Assembly (NCBI GenBank): GCA_025451455.1
Contig: JANWKI010000091.1
Location: 1-44,527, forward strand
DNA length: 44,527 nucleotides
From: Ignavibacteria bacterium
GTDB lineage: Bacteria > Bacteroidota > Ignavibacteria > Tepidaquicellales > OLB5
Direction of reading: 5' to 3'
Below, in pieces: positions 17,826 to 25,629 of this stretch. Positions within the stretch are counted from its first letter, which is position 1, and each line of letters starts with the position of its first letter. The translations under genes and the position numbers were made by a program. Under the pieces are notes generated by a model that made no database searches, was not told the origin of the DNA, and was given only the letters and a program-made list of their open reading frames with translations.

Positions 17826-18506
17826 CTAATTATTCAAAACATAAACTATAATATTCGTGCCCATCTTAAAGGATTCTTCGCGCTTTTCTGGAGGATCGTC
17901 ATGCTCCCTTGGTTCAGCCCAGCCATCGGAGATATTGGTCTCGTATGTATAATATACGCAAAGCCTTCCGCCCAGAAAGTAGCCGAATCCCTGTGGCGGC
18001 TTCCCGTCATGTTCGTGAATTTTGGGGAGTCCGTTTGGAAAACTGTATTGCGAGTTATATATTTTATGGTCAAAAGGCAGTTCCTGCATCTTCTGGTCAG
18101 GGAAAACCTTTTCCATCTCGCGCCTGAAGGCTTTATCCATGCCGTAGTCATCATCAGCATACAAAAATCCCCCGCGCTCAAGGTAATTCCTCAGCCGCTT
18201 CACTTCACTATCACTGAAAGAAATGTTGCCATGGCCGGTTATCAGGATGAAAGGGAAATTAAAAATATCATCTGAGGAAATATCAACTGAATAAAATTTC
18301 GGCTCATCAACATCAACTGTTGTATTCTTTTTGAGGTATTCCATCATGTTAACTTCAGCCGATGGGTCATTATACCAGTCGCCCCCGCCGGAATATTTGA
18401 GGCGTACTATCTTAAATGATGAAGAAAGCCTGTTAATTCCGTCATTTTGCGAATAAACGGTTGAGATGATAATTAAGGCTAAAATTGTAAATTTAAATAA
18501 TGTCAT
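17826..18506 (-). CDS. DUF4159 domain-containing protein
   Basis: 226 residues with a signal peptide (about 1-19, ending VYSQ) and a single DUF4159 domain. Conserved-looking stretches are RLKYSGGGDWYNDPSAEVNM, FILITGHGNISFSDSEVKRL and YLERGGFLYADDDYGMDKAF. The glycine-turn then GGFLYADD pattern is reminiscent of glutamine-amidotransferase-like folds, but no catalytic cysteine is evident. It precedes the DUF4175 gene on the same strand, the usual pairing. Only 33 bp separate it from the toxin gene upstream, so it may receive read-through from that module. Confidence 0.85.
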   Translation of the reverse strand: MTLFKFTILALIIISTVYSQNDGINRLSSSFKIVRLKYSGGGDWYNDPSAEVNMMEYLKKNTTVDVDEPKFYSVDISSDDIFNFPFILITGHGNISFSDSEVKRLRNYLERGGFLYADDDYGMDKAFRREMEKVFPDQKMQELPFDHKIYNSQYSFPNGLPKIHEHDGKPPQGFGYFLGGRLCVYYTYETNISDGWAEPREHDDPPEKREESFKMGTNIIVYVLNN

Positions 18507-18539
18507 TCCAGCGAAAAAATTTATTTAACATTTGAAAGT

Positions 18540-18890
18540 TCAAAGTGAAACATTCAGATCAAGGTGGATGCAAATCGCCTGTTCAATTTCGGAAATTATT
18601 AACGTATCCAAAGATGCAATCTTATTTCTTAATCTTTGTTTATCTATCGTTCTTATCTGGTTAACTTTTGCAATAGAGTCATTTTTCAATTTTGTATCCA
18701 AAGCTTTAAGAAACACTTCAAAAGGATATATCTTTTTATCTTTCGATGACGATATTGGTATTACTGTTACTGTATTTGAGAATTTATTGTTTATGTCGTT
18801 TGATATTACCAGCACGGGTCTTGTTTTTGAGATCTCACTTCCAATAACCGGATTCAGATCAGCATAAAAGATATCACCTCTATTTATCAT
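18540..18890 (-). CDS. PemK/MazF family toxin
   Basis: 116 residues, full length for the family. The N-terminus INRGDIFYADLNPVIGSE followed by KTRPVLVISND is the diagnostic start of MazF/PemK endoribonucleases. TVTVIPISSSK and DSIAKVNQIRTIDKQRL match the later strand and the conserved RTID segment. MazF toxins cleave mRNA at short sequence motifs until neutralised by the antitoxin. The antitoxin gene lies 6 bp upstream on the same strand. All expected core motifs are intact, so it is probably functional. Confidence 0.93.
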   Translation of the reverse strand: MINRGDIFYADLNPVIGSEISKTRPVLVISNDINNKFSNTVTVIPISSSKDKKIYPFEVFLKALDTKLKNDSIAKVNQIRTIDKQRLRNKIASLDTLIISEIEQAICIHLDLNVSL

Positions 18891-18896
18891 GATACT

Positions 18897-19136
18897 TTAA
18901 TCATCCAGACCATCAGAAATAGTATTTTCAAGATCAGAAATTAATTCCTTATCATCTTCATTTCTTGCTAAATAGCCTTCGGTCATTAAATCATTTAATT
19001 GTTTTTTTTCGATCTCGTTTAAGCTTTTAATAATTGCATCGGAAATAAATGCACTTCTTTTCCGCGGCTTAATTTTTCTTTTGAATTTTTCTGCAATTTC
19101 AGTTGGAATTGTAATATTTAGTCTTTCAGTGCCCAT
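18897..19136 (-). CDS. Ribbon-helix-helix antitoxin of the MazF module
   Basis: 79 residues. The N-terminus ERLNITIPTEIAEKFKRKI is a ribbon-helix-helix DNA-binding strand and helix, and RSAFISDAIIKSL is the second helix. The acidic tail (NEDDKELISDLENTISDGLD) is the probable toxin-binding part. The antitoxin comes first and the toxin follows 6 bp later, the normal order. An inverted repeat lying inside its promoter (19162-19185) fits autorepression. Confidence 0.9.
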   Translation of the reverse strand: MGTERLNITIPTEIAEKFKRKIKPRKRSAFISDAIIKSLNEIEKKQLNDLMTEGYLARNEDDKELISDLENTISDGLDD

Positions 19137-19160
19137 AAAATTACTTATTTTATACTCATA

Positions 19161-19189
19161 ATTATACGCATTATTAAGCGCATAAACAA
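19161..19189 (-). promoter_or_regulatory. Promoter with embedded operator of the MazF antitoxin-toxin module
   Basis: On the minus strand TTGTTT (19184-19189), 17 nt, TATAAT (19161-19166), a textbook sigma70-like promoter 25 nt before the antitoxin ATG. The inverted repeat TTATACGC-8 nt-GCGCATAA at 19162-19185 (one mismatch between arms) fills the region from -35 to -10, where a bound RHH antitoxin would block RNA polymerase. Function is inferred. Confidence 0.6.
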
Positions 19190-19244
19190 TGCATTTAGCC
19201 AGCCCGAATACGAAAATGAACAGCGGCGCGTTTCCCGAAATTTC

Positions 19245-19859
19245 CTATGAATTATTTTCCCACTCAGATTTAAGTAACGAATACATTTTAAGGTCATGAA
19301 ACCTGCCTTTTGCAAACAAACGCTCCCGGACTATCCCTTCGAATTTAAGGCCGCATTTCAGCATAACCCGCTCAGATGCCGCATTCTTAAGCATACAGGT
19401 TGCCTCGATGCGGTTCAGTGCCATATGCTCAAACCCGAACCGTATCACTTCTTTGAAAACCTCTGTAACATATCCTTTGTTCCAGTAGTCCTTCGATAAT
19501 GCATAGCCAACTTCAGCATAAGAGTTTGATACAGACCACATATGGTAGCCAATTGTCCCGATCAGCTTTCCCAGTTCTTTATGCACGATCCCCCATGATG
19601 CCGGCCTGCCTTCTTCATACTGCTGAATTGTAAACCTTAGAAAATGCATTGAGTCGGAGATATTCCTGTGATGCTCCCATGTAACATGCTCTGCAACTTC
19701 CGAACTGGATGCATACTCAAACAGGTCACCGGCATCCCGCATAGAAAGCTTTCTCAGACGCAGCCTTTCGGTTTCGATTGTTGGAAGATGCCTGAATACA
19801 GTATATTCCCTGTTGGTACCGCTCATTTTTTTCTCTTTATAATTGTCAAAAATATCCAT
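19245..19859 (-). CDS. GNAT family N-acetyltransferase (RimJ/RimL type)
   Basis: 204 residues. TERLRLRKLSMRDAGDLFEY near 29-48 is the usual beginning of RimJ/RimL-like acetyltransferases. GTIGYHMWSVSNSYAEVGYALSKDYWNKGYVTEVFK contains the beta4 strand and the acetyl-CoA pyrophosphate loop (here KDYWNKGYVTE). NRIEATCMLKNAASERVMLKCGLKFEGIVRE is the conserved C-terminal block. It transfers acetyl from acetyl-CoA to an amine; the substrate cannot be read from sequence. It is divergent from purC. Confidence 0.88.
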   Translation of the reverse strand: MDIFDNYKEKKMSGTNREYTVFRHLPTIETERLRLRKLSMRDAGDLFEYASSSEVAEHVTWEHHRNISDSMHFLRFTIQQYEEGRPASWGIVHKELGKLIGTIGYHMWSVSNSYAEVGYALSKDYWNKGYVTEVFKEVIRFGFEHMALNRIEATCMLKNAASERVMLKCGLKFEGIVRERLFAKGRFHDLKMYSLLKSEWENNS

Positions 19860-19932
19860 TTTGAAATTAATAGAACAGGTAATTTGCAGTTTTGGTTCAA
19901 CATGATAAGTGATAGGAACAAATTTTGATTGG

Positions 19933-19964
19933 ATTGTAATTTGAAACAGATATGATTAATTTTG
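19933..19964 (+). promoter_or_regulatory. Bacteroidota-type promoter for purC
   Basis: ATTG (19933-19936), 20 nt, then TAATTTTG (19957-19964), a match to TTTG-N19-21-TAnnTTTG with one mismatch in the -33 part. Transcription would begin near 19970, downstream of the in-frame ATG at 19952, supporting the ATG at 19985 as the purC start. Confidence 0.5.
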
Positions 19965-19984
19965 CCCATAAAATTTCAACCAAA

Positions 19985-20713
19985 ATGACCGAAAAATACA
20001 CAAAAATTAAACAAATTTACGAAGGTAAGGCTAAAAAGCTTTATACATTGAAGAATTATCCTGAGCTGCTTTTGCAGGAATTTAAGGATGATGCTACTGC
20101 ATTTAACGCCCTGAAAAAAGGGACCATACTTAACAAGGGAACAATAAACTGCGAACTAACGACGTTTATTTTTAAATACCTTGGCAAAAGGGGAGTGAAA
20201 ACACATTTTGTAAAGCAGATCTCACCCAATGAAATGGTTATCAAGCGGCTTAAGATAATACTCATCGAGGTAGTTGTAAGAAATGTTGCAGCAGGGAGCC
20301 TGCTTAAGAAAACAACTTTAGAGGAAGGGCAGATACTTGCCAAACCGATAGTGGAGTTTTACTATAAAGATGATTCGCTTGGCGACCCGATGATAAGTGA
20401 TTCCCATGCTCTTGCAATGAAAATTGCAACAGAAAAGGACATGAAGACCCTCAGGCAAATGGCTGAAAAGATAAATAAGATCCTTAAGCCCTTTTTCCTG
20501 AAACGCAAATTACGGCTGGTCGATTTCAAGCTGGAGTTCGGGAAAGACAAAAAAGGCAATATCATGCTTGGCGATGAAATTACACCCGATACATGCAGGC
20601 TGTGGGATTCAGGCACAAACAAAAAGCTCGATAAAGACCGGTTCAGGTTTGATCTTGGCGGTGTTAACGAGGCTTATGCAGAGGTAAGAAAAAGAATTAC
20701 CGGAAAAGCTTAG
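19985..20713 (+). CDS. purC: Phosphoribosylaminoimidazole-succinocarboxamide synthase
   Basis: SAICAR synthase of de novo purine synthesis: joins aspartate to CAIR with ATP. The protein is 242 residues from ATG 19985, the normal length. Visible family motifs are IYEGKAKKLY near the start (ATP-binding loop), SPNEMVIKRLKIILIEVVVRN, AAGSLLKKTTLEEGQ, DPMISDSHAL, RLVDFKLEFG and GDEITPDTCRLWD. An upstream in-frame ATG at 19952 adds 11 residues but lies before the predicted transcription start. The psd gene begins 2 bp after the purC stop, so the three genes purC, psd and pssA are probably one operon. Confidence 0.97.
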   Translation: MTEKYTKIKQIYEGKAKKLYTLKNYPELLLQEFKDDATAFNALKKGTILNKGTINCELTTFIFKYLGKRGVKTHFVKQISPNEMVIKRLKIILIEVVVRNVAAGSLLKKTTLEEGQILAKPIVEFYYKDDSLGDPMISDSHALAMKIATEKDMKTLRQMAEKINKILKPFFLKRKLRLVDFKLEFGKDKKGNIMLGDEITPDTCRLWDSGTNKKLDKDRFRFDLGGVNEAYAEVRKRITGKA

Positions 20714-20715
20714 TT

Positions 20716-21375
20716 TTGAGACTGGCAATATACGGAAGAGGTGTTGTAATAAAAGCACTCGTGCTGACCCTGGCTATAGATATTTCAGCACTTCTCATCC
20801 CGTACGGGATAATAAAAGTAATACTACTGGCAGTATCTGTACTGCTTATTTCTTTTACTTTATATTTCTTCCGTGACCCGATAAGGCATCTTCCGGAAGG
20901 GCTGAAAGACGGCGATGTAATATCACCTGCTGACGGGAAAATTATGCTGATAGAAGAAACCGACGAAAATGATTTTCTCAAAGCCAGGGCGAAAGTCATC
21001 GGAATCTTTCTCTCACCTCTGAATGTTCATGTTAACAGGAACCCGATAACCGGTAAAGTGAAATTCTTTCAATATATCAAAGGAGAGTTCATTGCAGCCT
21101 TTGATTCATCATCGGATGAACGGAATGAGCGAACGTTAATCGGAATAGAAGGCGCGAAATTCAAAGTACTTTTAAAACAAATAGCGGGTTTTGTTGCAAG
21201 AAGAATTGTCTGCGAGCTTAGAACAGGAGATAATGTTTCAATCGGTGAAAAATTCGGAATGATAAAATTCGGTTCAAGGACCGATGTAATTTTACCGCTG
21301 AACTCAGTGATCAAAGTTTCATTAAACCAGAGGGTCACAGGCGGAGAAACTATACTTGCGGAGGTAACAGTCTAA
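20716..21375 (+). CDS. psd: Phosphatidylserine decarboxylase proenzyme
   Basis: 219 residues, the short (archaeal/Bacteroidota-type) form. Two membrane segments (about 12-32 and 34-52) precede FFRDPIRHLPEG, then ISPADGKI, LSPLNVHVNRNPITG, and FGSRTDVILP. G186-S187 in the last motif is the self-cleavage site: Ser187 becomes the pyruvoyl group of the small subunit. The enzyme converts phosphatidylserine to phosphatidylethanolamine at the membrane. The start is TTG, 2 bp after purC; no ATG gives the full family N-terminus. The product of the pssA gene 1 bp downstream supplies its substrate. Confidence 0.95.
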   Translation: MRLAIYGRGVVIKALVLTLAIDISALLIPYGIIKVILLAVSVLLISFTLYFFRDPIRHLPEGLKDGDVISPADGKIMLIEETDENDFLKARAKVIGIFLSPLNVHVNRNPITGKVKFFQYIKGEFIAAFDSSSDERNERTLIGIEGAKFKVLLKQIAGFVARRIVCELRTGDNVSIGEKFGMIKFGSRTDVILPLNSVIKVSLNQRVTGGETILAEVTV

Positions 21376-21376
21376 T

Positions 21377-22150
21377 TTGAAAAACCGCATGGGATTCATA
21401 CCAAGCCTGTTCACGGTTCTGAACCTGTTCTGCGGATTCATGTCAATTATCAGCGCCGAATCCGGAAACATCAGCCAGGCATGTTTATTTATTTTATATG
21501 CCGGGTTATTTGATATGTTTGATGGTGTTGTTGCGCGTTTTACCGGAACGTCTTCCAAATTCGGGGTTGAACTGGATTCCCTTGCAGATATGGTATCGTT
21601 CGGTGTAGCGCCCTCATTCATACTTTACAAATCATTTTTCTACCTGCAGGATGGATTCGGGATCGCGCTTTCTGCTCTTATAATGATATTCGGGGCTTTG
21701 AGGCTTGCCAGGTTCAACGCAAACCTGATTGGGTTTGATAAGAATTATTTCAGCGGTGTGCCCGTTCCCATCCCCGCAGTTACAGTTTCATCATTTTTCC
21801 TGTTCTACTATAATAAGAATTTTTCTCCGCAGGTGAGCGAAGTATTCGTATATGCTATTGCGATCGGGCTTCCGCTTCTAATGGTCAGTACATTCAAATA
21901 TGATACAACTCCGAAGGTCTCAAAACGCGAACTGAAAGAACACCCGGTTAAATCAATAATTGTTGTGCTTTCGGTAATTCTGATTGCCGTTACAAGGGGA
22001 GAGGGGCTCTTTGCATTCTGCCTGTTCTATATCAGCACCGGAATATTCAGAAGCACGAAGAATTTCATCAGGAAAAATTTTCAGGGCAAAAAAGCCGGTG
22101 AAGAAGCTGGTGAATCAGAAGAGAACCTGAAGTTTAAATCTTCAAATTAA
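21377..22150 (+). CDS. pssA: CDP-diacylglycerol--serine O-phosphatidyltransferase
   Basis: 257 residues with about seven membrane helices. The CDP-alcohol phosphotransferase signature DG-x2-AR-x8-G-x3-D-x3-D is perfect: D49-G50, A53-R54, G63, D67, D71, with D46 completing the metal site. It makes phosphatidylserine from CDP-diacylglycerol and serine, the step before Psd. The start is TTG at 21377, one base after the psd stop; an in-frame ATG at 21389 would drop only four residues. The C-terminal tail is charged (glutamate/lysine). The stop codon overlaps by four bases the ancestral 3' end of the opposite-strand toxin pseudogene. Confidence 0.95.
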   Translation: MKNRMGFIPSLFTVLNLFCGFMSIISAESGNISQACLFILYAGLFDMFDGVVARFTGTSSKFGVELDSLADMVSFGVAPSFILYKSFFYLQDGFGIALSALIMIFGALRLARFNANLIGFDKNYFSGVPVPIPAVTVSSFFLFYYNKNFSPQVSEVFVYAIAIGLPLLMVSTFKYDTTPKVSKRELKEHPVKSIIVVLSVILIAVTRGEGLFAFCLFYISTGIFRSTKNFIRKNFQGKKAGEEAGESEENLKFKSSN

Positions 22151-22435
22151 TTTGCTGGTTTCTTTCTCGTATCAATAAAATTCAAAATGATAAGCCTGTT
22201 TTTATCTACCCTGTAATAAAAGCCGGGTATGTTTTGTAACTAATAAAGCCCTGATATTTCTTTCTTCATCAATTTTAAGCCCAATTTCGGGAAATTCAGC
22301 GAGATTATCTAAAGTATTGTATATGTTTTCAATATATTCATTTACTACTTTAAGGGACCATTCTTTAGTAAGGTAATCTAATATTTTATCCAGCTTGTTA
22401 TCGGCTCTTTTGTTAAAAACTATTTTGAGAGCCAT
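22147..22435 (-). pseudogene. ParE/RelE-family toxin, frameshifted near the C-terminus
   Basis: The readable frame (22202-22435) gives 77 residues starting MALKIVFNKRADNKLDKILD, a typical ParE/RelE toxin N-terminus, and runs well to LLVTKHTRL before ending LLQGR. Removing one A from the AAAA run at 22218-22221 joins this to a downstream frame coding YYRVDKNRLIILNFIDTRKK followed by PAN and stop, exactly the family's conserved C-terminus, giving 95 residues. The gene is therefore a one-base frameshift mutant, or carries a sequencing error. The truncated form lacks the last two strands, which usually hold active-site residues in this fold, so it is probably inactive. The antitoxin gene overlaps its start by 16 bp. 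Confidence 0.85.
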
Positions 22436-22668
22436 TTCTTATGTTTTTCTTTAACAGTGTCGTAAGCAATCAGGTTCTTTTCATCTTTGCTTTCTTCAAA
22501 TGCAGTTAACACTTCTTCTTTTTCAGATTTCGTAAGTGAATCCCACAATTCATATTTTGAATTATTAATCCTGAAAGCAAATGCCCTGTAGAACTGCTCA
22601 AGCAGAACGGGATTATCGGTCTTGTCAATTAATTCGTGAAATTCTTTCTTTAATGCTGTGCTGGTCAT
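22420..22668 (-). CDS. Antitoxin partner of the ParE/RelE-like toxin
   Basis: 82 residues, highly charged and helical (MTSTALKKEFHELIDKTDNP). It resembles the small antitoxins that precede RelE/ParE toxins in many Bacteroidota; I do not recognise a DNA-binding motif with certainty. The toxin frame starts 16 bp before its stop, so the two were translationally coupled. The antitoxin frame is intact although the toxin is broken, as expected when toxin loss is tolerated. The upstream gap to the cysteine desulfurase stop is only 45 bp. Confidence 0.75.
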   Translation of the reverse strand: MTSTALKKEFHELIDKTDNPVLLEQFYRAFAFRINNSKYELWDSLTKSEKEEVLTAFEESKDEKNLIAYDTVKEKHKKWLSK

Positions 22669-22713
22669 AAATTCGTATTTATTTTTAAAAGATAGATTTT
22701 AATGATTATTAAA

Positions 22714-23880
22714 TCAAGTGATAATATCTTTCAAAGCTTTAACAAAAACCTCTACATCACTATCAGCATTAAACCTCCCAAAAGAAATTCTAAGCGATGA
22801 TTTTGCCGCAATATCATCATATCCAATAGCTTTCAAAACATGCGATGGCTGAGGAGAGCCCGATGCGCAGGCAGAACCTGAGGAAACAGCTATTCCTGCC
22901 ATATCCAGCTTGATAAGGAGAGTATCGGGATCAACTGAAACTTTTTGGGGATTGAAAGAAATATTAATGATATTCGGTAAGTACCCACAATTATCCTGTG
23001 CAGAGTTTTCGTTTACTGAATTAATAATTACTGAATCACCAAAAGTGTCATTAAGCAGGTTAAGGAGTTTCTTCCTCAAAAGTGTATACTTCTTGATATC
23101 GCTGTCCATTTCATCTTTCAGTATCTCAATGGCTTTTTTGAATCCTGCAATAGCTGCAATATTTTCAGTTCCGCCCCGCCTCTCACGCTCCTGCTTCCCT
23201 CCGTGCATGAATTTATCAATTGGTGTATCACGCCTGATAAATAATGCACCTATGCCTTTGGGCCCGAATATCTTATGTGCCGATAGCGTCGCTGTATCTG
23301 CACCGGTTTCATTTACGTTGAAATGAATTTTCCCGATACTCTGGACTGAATCCGTATGCAGTAACACTTGTTTCTCTCTTGTAATTTTTGATATCTCTGC
23401 AATATAGTTAATTACTCCAAGCTCATTATTTGAATGCATGACTGAAATTAGGAAAGTATCTGATGTTATGGAATTACGCAGCTCACTTAGGTCAATCATG
23501 CCGTATTTATCAGTACCAAGGTAAGTTACTACTAAAGCAAAACGGGATTTTAAGTATTCAAGTGTATCAATTACAGCGGAGTGTTCTATTTTGGTGGTAA
23601 TTATATGATCTTTCCTGCCGAAAAAATTGAAAGCAATTCCTTTTAGAGCAAAATTATTTGCTTCAGTGCCGCCGGATGTAAAGTATACTTCCGATGATCT
23701 GGAGCCGATAAATCCGGCAATAGTATCACGGGCATCTTCGAGCAGTACTTTTGCCTGCCTGCCCCGGCTGTGAACCGATGACGCATTGCCGTAATTTTCG
23801 CCAAGCCACGGGAGCATTGCTTCCAATACCCTGCTATCGAGGGGTGTAGTTGCTGCGTTATCCAGATAAATCGCTTTCAT
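22714..23880 (-). CDS. Cysteine desulfurase (NifS/IscS family)
   Basis: 388 residues, full length. It opens with IYLDNAATTPLD; GTEANNFALKG and IEHSAV near residue 100 are cofactor contacts. SAHKIFGPKGIGAL carries the PLP lysine (K203), and SSGSACASGSPQPSHVL carries the catalytic cysteine (C338). It removes sulfur from cysteine for Fe-S cluster or thiolated tRNA synthesis. The short segment around the catalytic cysteine without a long insertion is that of class I (NifS/IscS) enzymes. No iscU, sufU or mnmA gene is adjacent, so its partner is not evident. It is divergently arranged with pyrD. Confidence 0.95.
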   Translation of the reverse strand: MKAIYLDNAATTPLDSRVLEAMLPWLGENYGNASSVHSRGRQAKVLLEDARDTIAGFIGSRSSEVYFTSGGTEANNFALKGIAFNFFGRKDHIITTKIEHSAVIDTLEYLKSRFALVVTYLGTDKYGMIDLSELRNSITSDTFLISVMHSNNELGVINYIAEISKITREKQVLLHTDSVQSIGKIHFNVNETGADTATLSAHKIFGPKGIGALFIRRDTPIDKFMHGGKQERERRGGTENIAAIAGFKKAIEILKDEMDSDIKKYTLLRKKLLNLLNDTFGDSVIINSVNENSAQDNCGYLPNIINISFNPQKVSVDPDTLLIKLDMAGIAVSSGSACASGSPQPSHVLKAIGYDDIAAKSSLRISFGRFNADSDVEVFVKALKDIIT

Positions 23881-23968
23881 TGGTGCAACTTACCTGAAAA
23901 TAACAGGGCATTCAATTCAAAATTCATAGTTCAGTAATTCCTGTCTATTCACTTATTATTATTTAAAT

Positions 23969-23976
23969 TATCTTTG
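23969..23976 (+). promoter_or_regulatory. TAnnTTTG box immediately upstream of pyrD
   Basis: TATCTTTG ends 5 nt before the ATG at 23982. A -7 element there puts the transcription start at or next to the ATG, implying a leaderless or near-leaderless mRNA. I see no good TTTG at the -33 position. Confidence 0.45.
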
Positions 23977-23981
23977 TGGCA

Positions 23982-25022
23982 ATGCTTTATAAAAAAATAA
24001 TCCAGCCTGCTTTATTCAGGTTTGACCCTGAAAAAGTCCACGATTTTACAATAAAGCTCTTATCCGGTAACATTGTTCCATGGATAATCCGCCCTTTTTT
24101 AAAGTACGAAGATAAAAAACTTGAGGTAAAAGTGGGCAGGCTGACTTTCAAAAACCCGGTGGGACTGGCTGCAGGAATGGATAAAAGCTGCACAGCGCTC
24201 CGCAGCTGGGAAGCGATCGGCTTCGGGTTTGCTGAGGCGGGGACTGTAACCCCACTGCCACAGGAAGGTAATGAGAAACCCAGAATGTTCCGCCTGCCTG
24301 AATTCGGCGGGCTAATCAACAGGCTTGGCTTCAATAATCCGGGAGCAGATAAGTTTGAAGAGAACCTTGAAAGAATGAAAGAAGTACTGCCTGATGATTT
24401 TATGATCGGGGTCAATATCGGGAAAAATAAACGTACTGATCTTGACGATGCTTACCAGGATTATAAGTTTTCCTTTCAAAGGTGCTTCGAGTCTGCGGAT
24501 TACTTCACAATTAATGTAAGCTCACCCAATACCGAGGGATTGCGCCAGCTTCAGCAGAAGAAATTCCTTGATGAAATACTAAGGTCACTTCAGGAGCTCA
24601 ACAAAGAGCTTGATGATACCTATTCCTCTGCTGCAAAGGATATTTTCCTTAAAATTGCCCCGGACCTTACTGAAGCCGAGCTGGATGATATTATTCAGGT
24701 ATCGATCGATAATAACATCACAGGCATTATTGCTACAAACACAACAATATCAAGAGCAACTCTGCCGGACGGGAAATATGAAAGCGGGGGACTCAGCGGC
24801 AAGCCGCTAGAGCCAATTGCGAACTCGGTTATTAAATATATAAAAAAGCATGCAGGTGACAGACTTGCAGTAATAGCGTGCGGCGGAATTTCATCATATG
24901 ATGATGTTAAGGAAAAGCTTGACATAGGAGCATCACTTGTGCAGATATATACCGGGCTGGTTTACGAAGGTCCGGGACTTGTGAAAATGATAAAGAGAGA
25001 AATGACGAAGAATTTTTTATGA
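23982..25022 (+). CDS. pyrD: Dihydroorotate dehydrogenase (quinone), class 2
   Basis: Oxidises dihydroorotate to orotate in pyrimidine synthesis, passing electrons to quinone at the inner membrane. About 346 residues, with the N-terminal extension (LYKKIIQPALFRFDPEKVHD) that marks the membrane-bound class 2. Motifs: NPVGLAAGMDK, GFAEAGTVTPLPQ, NRLGFNNPG, NVSSPNTEGLR (containing the catalytic serine), IATNTTISR and SGKPLEPIA. A GTG at 23976 would add two residues, but its first base is the last base of the TATCTTTG promoter box, so I prefer the ATG. The 3' end overlaps the convergent GNAT gene by 6 bp. Confidence 0.97.
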   Translation: MLYKKIIQPALFRFDPEKVHDFTIKLLSGNIVPWIIRPFLKYEDKKLEVKVGRLTFKNPVGLAAGMDKSCTALRSWEAIGFGFAEAGTVTPLPQEGNEKPRMFRLPEFGGLINRLGFNNPGADKFEENLERMKEVLPDDFMIGVNIGKNKRTDLDDAYQDYKFSFQRCFESADYFTINVSSPNTEGLRQLQQKKFLDEILRSLQELNKELDDTYSSAAKDIFLKIAPDLTEAELDDIIQVSIDNNITGIIATNTTISRATLPDGKYESGGLSGKPLEPIANSVIKYIKKHAGDRLAVIACGGISSYDDVKEKLDIGASLVQIYTGLVYEGPGLVKMIKREMTKNFL

Positions 25023-25616
25023 CATGAAGCTGGTTTTATTTTCAGAAAGACTCACATCACTTTTGATTAAACAATATATTGCACTGTCGAGAAAAATTCC
25101 GTTAAACAGATAGTTTTCCCTGAAGTGAGCTTCCTTTTTGAACCCGGTCTTTTCAAGAAGCCTGATTGAAGCCTCATTACCCGGATTAACATTTGCCTCT
25201 ATTGAGTGCAGATTCATCTCACCAAAACCGAACTCAACCAGCCTTTTTACGGCTTCAATGGCGTAACCATTTCCCCATTTATCGGGTGTGAGTGAGTAAC
25301 CGATTTCAGCCCTTGAGCACTCTCTCATCAGCCTGTGGTAACACACGTAACCGATCATCTTTCCCGCTGCCTTTTCTTCGATTACCCAGTTCAGTCCTGA
25401 TCTCTCGTTAAATGAGGCTGTTATTCTGCGTATCATAGCATCCGAATCTGCAATTGAATTATGGGGGTGAGTATCCATGTACATTAATACTTTATTATCA
25501 GAGCGTATTTTGAACAACGCCTCAGCATCATCCGGCCTGAATTCCCTTAATACAAGCCTTGGGGTTTCCAAAACCGGGAACACTGTAAATACACTGTCAT
25601 TAATAAAAATATCCAT
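25017..25616 (-). CDS. GNAT family N-acetyltransferase (RimJ/RimL type)
   Basis: 199 residues. LETPRLVLREFRPDDAEALF near residue 15, GYVCYHRLMRECSRAEIGYSLTPDKWGNGYAIEAVKRL (strand plus acetyl-CoA loop) and HSIEANVNPGNEASIRLLEKTGFKKEAHFRENY place it in the RimJ/RimL-like group. It is the last gene of a five-gene minus-strand run, 13 bp after the previous GNAT. Substrate unknown; such enzymes acetylate protein N-termini, aminoglycoside-like amines or small molecules. Confidence 0.9.
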   Translation of the reverse strand: MDIFINDSVFTVFPVLETPRLVLREFRPDDAEALFKIRSDNKVLMYMDTHPHNSIADSDAMIRRITASFNERSGLNWVIEEKAAGKMIGYVCYHRLMRECSRAEIGYSLTPDKWGNGYAIEAVKRLVEFGFGEMNLHSIEANVNPGNEASIRLLEKTGFKKEAHFRENYLFNGIFLDSAIYCLIKSDVSLSENKTSFMS

Positions 25617-25629
25617 TTGAGTTATTTCA

